This document shows, one piece after another, positions 15,130 through 23,120 of a stretch of DNA of 37,176 bases. Each line of letters opens with the position of its first letter. The stretch's first letter is position 1. The stretch comes from Ilumatobacteraceae bacterium (GTDB lineage: Bacteria > Actinomycetota > Acidimicrobiia > Acidimicrobiales > Ilumatobacteraceae). Location of the stretch: positions 1 through 37,176 of the forward strand of contig JALHOG010000053.1 in NCBI GenBank assembly GCA_022843125.1. Reading direction: 5' to 3'. The translations under genes and the position numbers were made by a program. The notes below the pieces were generated by a model. It worked only from the letters and a program-made list of their open reading frames with translations, was not told the origin of the DNA and ran no database searches.

Positions 15130-15926
15130 TGGCGAGCCCTGCTCAACGTCTCGCCGACGTCGTCACGCTGCCGGCCCGAGCCGTCGCCGGCACCGCACGC
15201 GGCACGGTCGACACGCTGCGGACGTTCGGCGTCGACGAGGTCGACGACTGGGGCCGCGACGCCCGCCTCGTCGAACGCGCCACTGCGGTCAGCCGCCTCC
15301 GGTGGGATGTCGCCGTCGGCGGTGTCGAGCACGTCCCGGTCCGCGCCGGCGCGCTCGTGGTCGTCAACGCCCGCCGGTTCGCGCTCGCACCCCTGTTCGC
15401 TGCCCTCGCGATCGGCGACGTCACCGGGCGGCCCGTGCGGTTCGTCGGTCGGCCCGACATCGCTCCGTTCGGTCCGCTGCTGCAACGGCTCGGCGGGCTG
15501 CTCCCGATCACCGCCGAGCTCGAGGGCGCGCTCCGGGCCGGTGAGATCGTCGTGCTCGGAGCCGATCACGAGGCCACGAACGAGCGCGCCGGCACGGTCG
15601 ACCACCACCTCGTCGGCGCCGCGGTCGCCACCCGCGTGCGGGTCCTGCCCGCAGCCACGATCTCGTCGACAACGGGTCGAGCGGCCCGGGTCGAGATCGG
15701 GCGTGAGGTCCGACCGGCCAAGCCGCGGCGCGGTCCGCTGGCCGAGCTCGAGCTGGCCGACCTCGTCGAACACCGAATCGACGACCTCCTCGCCGAGGCC
15801 GGAGGCACCCTGACCGGGACGCCGCTCGACTGGCTCGGTTTCGACCGCTTCGATCAGTCACTGTTCGATCTCGGCGTGCTGATGCGCTCGCCGCCGCGGT
15901 CGCCGTTCCGATCGGCGGTGCGCTGA
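15129..15926 (+). CDS. Acyltransferase-like (PlsC fold) protein with degenerate active site
   Basis: A 265-residue protein that follows the layout of 1-acylglycerol-phosphate acyltransferases. It has a lead strand (VAVGGVEHVPVRAGALVVVN), then VRFVGRPDIAPFGPLLQRLGGLLPI (motif II region), a GEIVVLG strand and VRVLPAATISSTTGRAARVEIGREV. The NHx4D catalytic motif is missing: after Asn80 comes Ala81 where His should be and Leu86 where Asp should be. The FPEGT motif reads LGADHEAT. It is probably not an active acyltransferase, but could bind acyl chains or act as a subunit. The gene is coupled by TGATG overlaps to both neighbours. The family call comes from pattern and context. Confidence 0.65.
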   Translation: MASPAQRLADVVTLPARAVAGTARGTVDTLRTFGVDEVDDWGRDARLVERATAVSRLRWDVAVGGVEHVPVRAGALVVVNARRFALAPLFAALAIGDVTGRPVRFVGRPDIAPFGPLLQRLGGLLPITAELEGALRAGEIVVLGADHEATNERAGTVDHHLVGAAVATRVRVLPAATISSTTGRAARVEIGREVRPAKPRRGPLAELELADLVEHRIDDLLAEAGGTLTGTPLDWLGFDRFDQSLFDLGVLMRSPPRSPFRSAVR

Positions 15927-16819
15927 TGCCCTACGTCCGTGCCTCCGACGGCATCCGTCTGCACTACGGCGTGACCGGCCGCCGCAACGGCCCACCGGTG
16001 CTGCTCATCCAGGGTCTCGGCGCCGACAAGCACCTGTGGGATCTGCAGCGCGCCGCGCTCGCCCCCCGCTATCGCACGCTGGCGATCGACAATCGGGGCG
16101 CGGGCCGGAGCGACAAGCCGTACGGCGCCTACTCGCTCGAGCAGATGGCCGACGACGCGGCGGCCGTGCTCGATCACGCCGGCGTCGAGTCGGCCCACAT
16201 CGTCGGCGCCTCGATGGGAGGTGCAATCGCCCAGCTCGTCATGCTCCGTCATCGTGAACGGGTCCGGTCGCTCACCCTGGCCTGCACCGCCTGCCGGAAC
16301 CACCAGTGGCGTCGCGAGTTGCTGGCCGGGTGGGCGGAGACCGCGCAGCGTCACGGCATGGGGGCGATGACCGCCGAAGCGGCGCGGTGGACCATCGGGC
16401 CACGCTCGTTCCGGCGCATCAGCCCGGCGATCGGCTGGCTGGGTCCGCTGGGGCTGTCGCGCCCGCCGCACGCGTTCGCCGGTCAGGTGGCAGCGATCCT
16501 CGCCGCTGACGACCACAACGCCGCGCTGCTCGCCGATGTCGACATTCCCGCGATGGTGATCGTCGGCAACCAGGACATCCTCACGCCCAGGGGCGACTCC
16601 GAGGAGTTGGCCGAGCGAATCCCGACCGCCGAGCTCGTCGTGATCGCCGGTGCCGCGCACGGGTTCATGATCGAGCACGCCACCACGTTCAATCGTGTGC
16701 TGCTCGACTTCCTCGGGCGCGCCGAGGCCGCCTACGACGCCGCCCAGCGGGCCGAGCCGGTCGAGCCGGAGGCGGCTGTGCCTATTCCCGCAGCGCCCCG
16801 CCGGCGGCGTGCCGGCTGA
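15926..16819 (+). CDS. Alpha/beta-hydrolase fold protein
   Basis: A 297-residue hydrolase. The oxyanion region is LLIQGLGADKHLWD and the fold then shows RTLAIDNRGAGRSDKP. The nucleophile elbow GASMGG carries the catalytic Ser, the acid lies in IVGNQDILTP (Asp), and the His in GAAHGFMIEH. A lid segment separates core strands 6 and 7. The last 30 residues are a Pro/Glu/Arg-rich tail (RAEPVEPEAAVPIP). An esterase or lipase acting on a small ester is likely; the substrate is unknown. It is third in the operon, its ATG sharing a base with the preceding stop. Confidence 0.9.
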   Translation: MPYVRASDGIRLHYGVTGRRNGPPVLLIQGLGADKHLWDLQRAALAPRYRTLAIDNRGAGRSDKPYGAYSLEQMADDAAAVLDHAGVESAHIVGASMGGAIAQLVMLRHRERVRSLTLACTACRNHQWRRELLAGWAETAQRHGMGAMTAEAARWTIGPRSFRRISPAIGWLGPLGLSRPPHAFAGQVAAILAADDHNAALLADVDIPAMVIVGNQDILTPRGDSEELAERIPTAELVVIAGAAHGFMIEHATTFNRVLLDFLGRAEAAYDAAQRAEPVEPEAAVPIPAAPRRRRAG

Positions 16820-16820
16820 C

Positions 16821-17774
16821 ATGCGCGTCGTCGTCGTGGGGGCCGGCCTCGCCGGGTTGGCGGCCGCCCGCGAGTTGGCGACCGAGCACGAGGTGCTCGT
16901 GCTCGACAAGGGCCGGTCGGTCGGTGGCCGCTTGGCGACCCGGCGGATCGGTGCCGCCCGCCTCGACCACGGGGCCCAGTTCTTCACGGTCCGCGGCGAC
17001 GCGTTCCGCGCTCAGACCGACGACTGGTTGGCGCGCGACGTCGCCCGGGTGTGGTGCCACGGCTTCCACGGACGGACCGACGGCTACCCGCGGTACGTCG
17101 GCACCGAGGGGATGAACAGCCTGGCGAAGGATCTCGCCCGCGGGCTCGACGTCCGCTGCTCGGCGCTCGTGTTCACGCTCCGTCGTGATGCGGGCGGATG
17201 GTCGGTGATCACCGACGACGCGCACATCGAGCGTGCCGACGCCGTGGTGCTCACGTGTCCGATCCCGCAGTCGTGGGCGTTGCTGATGGAGTCCGACGTC
17301 GCTCCGCCCGATGCGCTGCTCGCCCACGAGTACGAGCGAACGATCGCGCTGCTCGCCGTGCTCGACCGCCCGTCGGCGGTGCCCGAGCCGGGTGGCGTCC
17401 AGTTCGATGCGCACGACGAGTCGGCGGCGTTCGCGTTCGTGGCCGATCACCGGATGCGCGGTGTGAGCCCGATCCCGGCGATCACGTGTAACGCCACCGT
17501 GCCGTGGAGCGCCGCGAACTGGGAGCGGCCCACCGACGACCTGCGTGTCGAGATGCTCGCCCGCGCCGCCGCGTGGATCGGCGACGCGCAGGTGCTCGAG
17601 GCGCAGGTGAAGAAGTGGCGCTTCGCCACCCCGACGGCGATCTGGCCCGAACCGTGCTGGACGGCGCCCGACGTCCCGCTCGTGCTCGCCGGCGACGCCT
17701 TCGCCGGCCCCAAGGTCGAAGGCGCCTTCAACAGCGGCCTCGCCGCCGCAGCCGCCATTCGCTCGTTCGCGTGA
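16821..17774 (+). CDS. FAD/NAD(P)-dependent amine-oxidase-like (renalase-type) oxidoreductase
   Basis: A 317-residue flavoprotein. The N-terminal Rossmann motif GAGLAG (residues 7-12) is followed by LDKGRSVGGRLATRR, the second FAD-contacting stretch of the amine oxidase/renalase group. The C-terminal signature is LVLAGDAFAGPKVEGAFNSGLAAA. RLDHGAQFFTVR is typical of the renalase-like bacterial group. It begins one base after the hydrolase stop and ends the operon. Substrate unknown; the linked acyltransferase-like and hydrolase genes point to lipid or envelope chemistry without proof. Confidence 0.88.
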   Translation: MRVVVVGAGLAGLAAARELATEHEVLVLDKGRSVGGRLATRRIGAARLDHGAQFFTVRGDAFRAQTDDWLARDVARVWCHGFHGRTDGYPRYVGTEGMNSLAKDLARGLDVRCSALVFTLRRDAGGWSVITDDAHIERADAVVLTCPIPQSWALLMESDVAPPDALLAHEYERTIALLAVLDRPSAVPEPGGVQFDAHDESAAFAFVADHRMRGVSPIPAITCNATVPWSAANWERPTDDLRVEMLARAAAWIGDAQVLEAQVKKWRFATPTAIWPEPCWTAPDVPLVLAGDAFAGPKVEGAFNSGLAAAAAIRSFA

Positions 17775-18049
17775 CGGACTGGCTCCGAGATTCGGCGCCA
17801 GCGTGTCCCGGCCAGCGATGTTGGTGATGCGTTGCGGCGTGGCCGGCAGGCGGCTTGCCTCGAGGGTCGAGATGCGGCTCCATGGCGAGAACGTCGCTGT
17901 ACTCATCCTCGATGGCTGACGCGAGTTCCTTCGGCGGGTGATCGATCCTGTTCCGATCCGGTCCAGCGATCGCTCAACCCGCCGGCGCGGCTGGAACGTA
18001 GGCGCAGGACGACGAGCGCGTAGCGGCAGTTCGGCACTCCTTCGCGACG
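17775..18049. other. Intergenic stretch with possible gene debris
   Basis: No intact gene is visible. On the minus strand one frame reads PPKELASAIEDEYSDVLAMEP (about 17881-17938) and then loses protein character, while the overlapping frame continues TPQRITNIAGRDTLAPNLG (about 17780-17840). This looks like a frameshifted remnant, but I cannot name a parent gene. Confidence 0.25.
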
Positions 18050-18397
18050 TCAGCGCCGATCAGTAGGACGTGATGCTCGTGCCTCAACTGAGCGCACCGC
18101 CCCGTCTGTCGACCGAACGTAGAGCGTGCGGTCGTCCACCCAGAAGCACTCGCCAGCCTGGACGTACATGGGTGGCTCGAAGTAGAGCCAACCAACCTCA
18201 CTGACGAGCGTCAGCCGGTTGGCTCGCGTCACCGATTCACCCTCGGCGTCGGGTCGGAAATTCTCCGCCACGGTAAGCAGATTGCCCTGTCGTCGCTCGC
18301 AAGCGCAAGCGCTCCGGCCAGCGCAGAACGGCGACCGCATGACGGCAGTGCGGGCGTGTGTGGGGACAGCGGTGTCGCTGCAGACGCGAGCCGTCAC
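18050..18397 (-). CDS. Hypothetical protein, possibly degraded
   Basis: A 115-residue ORF whose GTG start overlaps the stop of the upstream hypothetical gene (GTGA), suggesting coupling. The first 40 residues are Cys/Arg-rich and read like non-coding sequence. The part from about residue 43 (AENFRPDAEGES to WVDDRTLYVRSTDGAVRSV) looks like a real beta-rich protein. A shorter start (GTG at VAENF) is therefore possible, or the 5' half has decayed. No family recognised. Confidence 0.35.
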   Translation of the reverse strand: MTARVCSDTAVPTHARTAVMRSPFCAGRSACACERRQGNLLTVAENFRPDAEGESVTRANRLTLVSEVGWLYFEPPMYVQAGECFWVDDRTLYVRSTDGAVRSVEARASRPTDRR

Positions 18398-18807
18398 AGG
18401 ACGGCGAGATCCACGTTGCCTTCCGTTGTGAACGCGGCAACCCAGGTTCGATCCGCCGCAACGAAGTAGTGGTGCTCAGGAATCGAAAGAAGCGCAGGAA
18501 GGACCGTGGCCAACTCCTCACCTCTGATGCGAACCTCGAACGGCGACAGCGAATCTCCACCGTGGTCAACCTGGTCGAGGTCGGGCAGTGCGGCGAGGAA
18601 CTCGCCCAGCACGGCCGATAGTTCGTCGGCTGACGACGCGGTCCAATGCCGTTGGGAACCCGCAAGGTGCGACCAGTCGACCTTCGATCCATCGAACGGC
18701 ATCTCGTGGTTGAGCCAGTCGAAGACGGTGTCGCCCGCGAGTCGCTCCAACCGGTCGAGCGGTGGTTCGGCGTAGACGGTGGTCCAGTAGTTGGTCGGCT
18801 CCGTCAC
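18394..18807 (-). CDS. Hypothetical protein
   Basis: A 137-residue acidic soluble protein with no signal peptide or membrane helix. Notable stretches are DTVFDWLNHEMPFDGSKVDW, LGEFLAALPDLDQVDHGGDSL and the end PEHHYFVAADRTWVAAFTTEGNVDLAVL, where a His/Tyr/Phe-rich strand precedes the C-terminus. The size, acidity and ending resemble small immunity-type proteins, but this is only an impression. The GTG at 18807 has a -10-like CAATCT ending 6 nt before it. GC content is lower than in flanking genes. Confidence 0.6.
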   Translation of the reverse strand: MTEPTNYWTTVYAEPPLDRLERLAGDTVFDWLNHEMPFDGSKVDWSHLAGSQRHWTASSADELSAVLGEFLAALPDLDQVDHGGDSLSPFEVRIRGEELATVLPALLSIPEHHYFVAADRTWVAAFTTEGNVDLAVL

Positions 18808-19011
18808 GAGCGCAGATTGCCCGCTCTGGCGCTGTTCTGCAAGGGGCGCCTGCCCGTCGATCGGCGAGCTACCGAAAACGATCGAAGTGTGATGCGGATT
18901 CTTCCGCTCGACGGCGCGTCGGGACGGCGTGCCCCTTGAGTCAGTGCGGGCATCGAGGCGTTGCGCGAGCGAGCGCTCGTGGTGAGCCGAACATCCGCCC
19001 GGCGTGAGTGG

Positions 19012-20337
19012 TCAGTTCCAGGTGCGGCCGTGGGCGCGGTCCCAGAGGCGTTGTCGCCAGTGGGCTGCTTCTTGGAGGCGTTCGGCGATCTCGGCGTCGG
19101 TGAGGGTGGATCGTTGGCGTCGTCGTCGGCGGGCGTTGGGGTGGGTCCAGTCGATCCAGCGGCCGTCGAGTCGTTCACCGCTGGGGTGCTGGTAGCGGCC
19201 CTCGGGTTGGGGTGGTGGTTCGGTCGGGGGGACGGGGTGGGGGTGTTGGTCGATGAGGCGGCCGCTGGCGTCGCGGAACTCGAGCCCGTCGGGTTGGTCG
19301 GCGTTCCCGGTGATGGTGAGCCGCCCGTGGTGGACGTCGCGGTGGTGCTTCGCGCAGGTCGACACCAGGTTCCAGGTGTCGGTGGGGCCGCCGTCGGCCC
19401 AGAACACGATGTGGTGGACCTCGACATGGGTGGCGGTGCACCCGGGTACCCGGCAGCCTTGATCGCGGTGTTCGACGAGGCGACGGAGCCGATCCGGGAC
19501 GATGCGTTGGGAACGGCCGACGCCGACGGGGACGTTGTCGCGTTCCCACACGGGTTGGGCCTGCCCGGAGCAGAACAGGTACTCGAACACCGCGGGTGGG
19601 ACCGGCACACCGTTCGACAAGGTGACGGTGCCGGTGTCGGTGTCGACGTGGACCATCATCTTGAACCCGTCACGCCGCTGCGGTGACGCGGTGGACATCG
19701 ACCGGCGACACATCTCGTCGAGCGCGTCCCACCAGGTGACGTCGGTGTGCCCGGCACGGAACAGATGGTCCCGCGCCTCGTTGATCGCAGCGTCGAACAA
19801 CATCCCACGATCCGCCCCACCACGCGCCGACAGCGTGAACTCCGAGTGCTCGTCCCAGCCGAACGAGAACCGCTCACCCGACTCGGGTGCGGGGGCGGGT
19901 TCGGGATCGTCGGGATCACCCTCGAAGTGCTCGTCGCGGATCATCCGGCGCAACTGACGCACCGTCGCGTTCGTCGCGAACTCGGTGATGAACCCATCGG
20001 CCCACGCCGGCGCCTTCGCGATGACTTCCCACACCTGATCGATCGACAACTCCCCACGACCGAACGTCGAGCGCAGCACCGGGAACTCCACGATCCGACG
20101 CGCGATCTCCACGATCCGCTTCGCCACCCGCGGCTCGACACCCAACTGGATCGTCAACCAGTGCGCCGGCGACAACGTCCCCGCGCCCCGCCAGTCATCA
20201 TCGGCGAGCGCCCGCACCGTCAACTCCACGATCCGCGCCTGCTGCGCGTTCACGACCCCCGCCACCACCGCCAACTCGCCCTCCAACGACACATCGAGTG
20301 ACGCTCCGAGCGGTGGATCGACGACCCCGGTGGACAT
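19012..20337 (-). CDS. DUF222-HNH endonuclease domain protein (13E12 repeat family)
   Basis: A 441-residue protein. The N-terminal DUF222 region (about 20-300) contains GTLSPAHWLTIQLGVEPRVAKRIVEIARR and SIDQVWEVI. The HNH domain follows with CRVPGCTATHVEVHHIVFW, two Cys plus the HH pair, and NLVSTCAKHHRDVHHG. A Pro-rich linker and a basic tail (NARRRRRQRS) end it. The family is multicopy in actinobacteria (REP13E12 in M. tuberculosis) and thought to be mobile; a nuclease role is predicted. ATG 20337 is chosen because TACGAT ends 6 nt upstream. A LexA-like box overlaps that promoter, matching the reported SOS control of mycobacterial 13E12 genes. Confidence 0.92.
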   Translation of the reverse strand: MSTGVVDPPLGASLDVSLEGELAVVAGVVNAQQARIVELTVRALADDDWRGAGTLSPAHWLTIQLGVEPRVAKRIVEIARRIVEFPVLRSTFGRGELSIDQVWEVIAKAPAWADGFITEFATNATVRQLRRMIRDEHFEGDPDDPEPAPAPESGERFSFGWDEHSEFTLSARGGADRGMLFDAAINEARDHLFRAGHTDVTWWDALDEMCRRSMSTASPQRRDGFKMMVHVDTDTGTVTLSNGVPVPPAVFEYLFCSGQAQPVWERDNVPVGVGRSQRIVPDRLRRLVEHRDQGCRVPGCTATHVEVHHIVFWADGGPTDTWNLVSTCAKHHRDVHHGRLTITGNADQPDGLEFRDASGRLIDQHPHPVPPTEPPPQPEGRYQHPSGERLDGRWIDWTHPNARRRRRQRSTLTDAEIAERLQEAAHWRQRLWDRAHGRTWN

Positions 20338-20343
20338 AGCACA

Positions 20344-20349
20344 ATCGTA
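20344..20349 (-). promoter_or_regulatory. Leaderless -10 element of the HNH gene
   Basis: On the minus strand TACGAT ends 6 nt before the ATG at 20337. It overlaps the LexA-like box at 20345-20360. Confidence 0.55.
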
Positions 20350-20360
20350 CACCTGTTCGA
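20345..20360 (-). promoter_or_regulatory. LexA-binding (SOS) box
   Basis: The minus strand reads TCGAACAGGTGTACGA, one mismatch from the actinobacterial SOS consensus TCGAAC-N4-GTTCGA. It overlaps the -10 hexamer, so bound LexA should block transcription of the HNH gene. Confidence 0.75.
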
Positions 20361-20410
20361 CCAACTACGCAACCCGGACCCTGGCCGATCCCGACGCGCC
20401 GACCCGCTAC

Positions 20411-21115
20411 TCAGCCTTCGCTGGTGGCGGCGACACTGGTCGGCGTCGTGTCGGCGGTCGACGTGTCAGTGCTCGTGCTCGCATCGTCGGACGCGAACGC
20501 GACCCGTTGGCGGCACGCCACCGCGGTGAGGCGTTGCTCGGCCGTGTCGAACAGCGCCGTGAAGTCGTCGCCCAACGTGTCGCGGAGCTCGCGATAGGAC
20601 GTGAACTCCTCCTCACCGCCCGGGGTGGTGCAACGGCGGTCGAGCACGGGCGCGTAACGCACCTGCCACCCGTTCACCAGGGTGGCGAGCCCCTCGTCCA
20701 GCGTGTCGATCGCCGGGAGCGGGACGCCGCTGGTCGCCGCACCGGCCGGGACGACTGCGAACCAGACCACGGCCTCGCCGAGCAGGTCGACCACGAGCGC
20801 GCAGCCACCGGGCGTCGCGAGCGGATCGCAGTGGATCTCCCCGAGCGTGCCCGGGACGACCGTGACGATTCGGGACGGGTCGAGCACCAACTCGGTGCTC
20901 CCCACGGTGAAGCCGTCGTCGTCGAGCGCGATCGGTGCCGGCCGCACCTCCTGGAGCCGATCGACCAAGTCGATCCGACGCAGCGTCGCCACCTCCCCGG
21001 CACCGTCGCTCCCCTCGATCGCGGCGCGCGTGGCGAACACCGACGTGAGCAGGAAGAACAGTCCGACCACCGCACCGACCGCAGCGAAGAACCGAACGCT
21101 GAAGATCTGCCGCAC
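20411..21115 (-). CDS. Hypothetical membrane-anchored extracytoplasmic protein
   Basis: A 234-residue protein with one N-terminal transmembrane helix (FFAAVGAVVGLFFLLTSVFA, residues about 9-28). The predicted outer domain has three Cys in regular context (IHCDPLATPGGC, RRCTTPGGEE, and AVACRQRV near the end). The last 30 residues are a Ser/Thr/Asp-rich tail (STDTSTADTTPTS). GTG 21115 is supported by TAGGGT ending 6 nt before it. No family recognised. It is divergent from the secreted repeat protein gene and upstream of the HNH gene on the same strand. Confidence 0.75.
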   Translation of the reverse strand: MRQIFSVRFFAAVGAVVGLFFLLTSVFATRAAIEGSDGAGEVATLRRIDLVDRLQEVRPAPIALDDDGFTVGSTELVLDPSRIVTVVPGTLGEIHCDPLATPGGCALVVDLLGEAVVWFAVVPAGAATSGVPLPAIDTLDEGLATLVNGWQVRYAPVLDRRCTTPGGEEEFTSYRELRDTLGDDFTALFDTAEQRLTAVACRQRVAFASDDASTSTDTSTADTTPTSVAATSEG

Positions 21116-21121
21116 CCGGCC

Positions 21122-21127
21122 ACCCTA
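21122..21127 (-). promoter_or_regulatory. Leaderless -10 element
   Basis: On the minus strand TAGGGT ends 6 nt before the GTG at 21115. Confidence 0.5.
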
Positions 21128-21190
21128 TTGCCACCCCCATGCCGCCTGCCGAGCACCAGATGTCCGGTATCGCCTGAACCTACCTTCTAG

Positions 21191-21196
21191 TAATCT
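21191..21196 (+). promoter_or_regulatory. Leaderless -10 element of the secreted repeat protein gene
   Basis: TAATCT ends 6 nt before the ATG at 21203. Confidence 0.55.
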
Positions 21197-21202
21197 CGCC
21201 GC

Positions 21203-23098
21203 ATGCGGGCCCGTTCACTCATCGTGTCATCCGTCCTCGCGCTCACCGCAGCGACGGTCATACCGAGCCATGTCGGGGCCATCGTCCCGACCACCGGCTT
21301 CACGTTCGAGTCGCCGCAACGGATCCTCGACAACCGCTCCAACCCGGGCGGCGCGGTCGTCAACTTCCCGATCCCCGTGCCCGCCGGCGGGCGCACGATC
21401 GTCGCTGTCACCCTCTCCAGCGCGAACGGGCCGACGTGGGTGTACCTGCACCCCTGTGGTGTGGCGATCGACCGCGCACAGCCAGCAGCGAACTACGCCG
21501 AAACGGCAGCCGGCCGACAGAACGTCGTCCCGGTCGACCCGGGTGAGTGCGCAACCCTGGTGGGCACGGCGACGCTCACGATCGACCGGATCGCGTCGCA
21601 GGCGCCCGGTGGCGATCTCTCGTACGTCGCAGCGAACGAACCGACCGCCCTCCCCGTCACCCCACAGCCCGGCCAGACACGGTTCGGGGTCACCGCAGGC
21701 CTCCCGAGCGACGCCGAGGCGGTGGCCCTCTGGGTCGGAATCGTCGCACCTGCGAGCAGCCCGTCGATGTGGAGTCTGGTCGACTGCGACACGTCCCAGA
21801 CGTTGGGGCAACTCGTGACCGCGCCGGCCGGGACGTACAGCGAAGTGCTGATCGTGGCTCCGATCAGCGCCTCGGGCGAGGTGTGCTTGAACAGCTCCAT
21901 CGCCGCTCCGGTCGAGGTCGATGTGACTCGTTGGGGGTACCTCTCCCCGACCGCTGTCCCGTCGGCGGAAGGCCTGCCGTACTCGGGGTTCGTCGAGCGT
22001 GAGCTGCCCGGGTTCGAAGCGATCTCACCCGACCGGCTGTTCGACACACGCGATGCCGGCGCGCCGGTCGCCTCGGGCGGCACCTACCGGTACCAGGTCA
22101 CCGGGCTCCCTGCCCGTGCCACCGCCGTCGCGCTGAACCTCACGGCCACGCAGACCTCCGGCCCCGGGTTTGCAAGCGCCTACCCGTGCGACGCAACGGA
22201 GGCGCCGGAGGTGTCGAACGTCAACTGGACGGGCGCCGGAGCGACCGTGCCGAACTTCTCGATCGTCTCGCTCGGCTCGACGAACGAACTCTGCTTCGAC
22301 GTGCTCAGCTCCACCCATCTCATCGCCGACCTCGCGGGCTACTTCGTCGACGGTGGAGGCAGCGGTTTCGCTACCGTCGCCCCCGGCCGGCTGTTCGACA
22401 CACGGACCCTCGGTACCCGAGTCCCCGCCGGAATCCCGTACGAGTTCAACCTGACCGGTCGCGTCCCCGCAGGCACGACCGCTGCCGTCGTGAACGTGAC
22501 GATCACCCAGCCGGCCGGCCCGGGGTTCGCCACCGTCTATCCGTGCGGGCAGGCACCGCCCGAAGCGTCGAACGTCAACTACCTCGCCGGGGAAACCCGC
22601 CCGAACGTGGCCACGGTCAAGGTTCCCGCCGACGGGCGGATCTGCTTCTTCACGAGTGCAGCGGCGCACATCCTGGCCGACCTCGCCGGAGCGTTCACCC
22701 CGTCGTCCGACGTCGGTCTCTCCAGCAGCACACCGTTCCGCACGTTCGACACCAGGGTCGACTTCGGGGCGGTTCCGCTCGACTCGAACGAGGTGCTCCC
22801 GCTGAGTTTCGACGACCCCTACCTGCGGGCGCTGGCGTGGAACCTGACGGTCACGGGCACCGCTGGCCCCGGGTTCGTCGTCGGCTACCCGTGCGCCGTC
22901 GATCTCCCTACGGCGTCCAACGTCAACTACTCGGCCCCTGGGCAGACCGTCGCCAACTTCGCGTTCCTCACGCCTGACGCCGACGGCGACCTCTGCATCT
23001 ACGCCCTCACGAGCACGCACGTGATCGCCGACGACGCCGGAGCGTTCTACGCGCCGCTCCCGTGGGAGGTCTACTACGACGGCGCGCCGCCCGCCTGA
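21203..23098 (+). CDS. Large secreted protein of tandem beta-rich repeats
   Basis: A 631-residue exported protein with a signal peptide (RARSLIVSSVLALTAATVIPSHVGA). At least three clear repeats of about 115 residues follow, near 272-390, 391-505 and 515-620. Each opens with (R/T)xFDTR, contains NLT(A/V)T or NVTIT, then AGPGF-x-YPC, SNVNY and a Cys (L/I)C(F/I), and ends with H(L/I)(I/L)ADxAG-x-F. The pair of Cys per repeat suggests a disulphide in each unit. Two more divergent copies appear to occupy residues 30-260. There is no sorting signal or membrane anchor at the C-terminus (YYDGAPPA). Function unknown; a surface or matrix role is inference. The gene fragment at the window start has the same repeat ending. 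Confidence 0.85.
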   Translation: MRARSLIVSSVLALTAATVIPSHVGAIVPTTGFTFESPQRILDNRSNPGGAVVNFPIPVPAGGRTIVAVTLSSANGPTWVYLHPCGVAIDRAQPAANYAETAAGRQNVVPVDPGECATLVGTATLTIDRIASQAPGGDLSYVAANEPTALPVTPQPGQTRFGVTAGLPSDAEAVALWVGIVAPASSPSMWSLVDCDTSQTLGQLVTAPAGTYSEVLIVAPISASGEVCLNSSIAAPVEVDVTRWGYLSPTAVPSAEGLPYSGFVERELPGFEAISPDRLFDTRDAGAPVASGGTYRYQVTGLPARATAVALNLTATQTSGPGFASAYPCDATEAPEVSNVNWTGAGATVPNFSIVSLGSTNELCFDVLSSTHLIADLAGYFVDGGGSGFATVAPGRLFDTRTLGTRVPAGIPYEFNLTGRVPAGTTAAVVNVTITQPAGPGFATVYPCGQAPPEASNVNYLAGETRPNVATVKVPADGRICFFTSAAAHILADLAGAFTPSSDVGLSSSTPFRTFDTRVDFGAVPLDSNEVLPLSFDDPYLRALAWNLTVTGTAGPGFVVGYPCAVDLPTASNVNYSAPGQTVANFAFLTPDADGDLCIYALTSTHVIADDAGAFYAPLPWEVYYDGAPPA

Positions 23099-23120
23099 CG
23101 CACATCTGACGTTGCGTCAG
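23095..23120. terminator. Bidirectional hairpin built from two opposing stop codons
   Basis: CTGACGCA and TGCGTCAG pair perfectly around a 10-nt loop. The left arm contains the TGA of the repeat protein gene and the right arm the stop of hemL on the other strand. No U-tract. Confidence 0.55.

Noticed and set aside
18961..19686. 241-residue Val/Gly-rich plus-strand ORF
   Set aside because: Antisense to the HNH domain of the DUF222 gene; repetitive composition mirrors that gene's Pro/Arg-rich tail.
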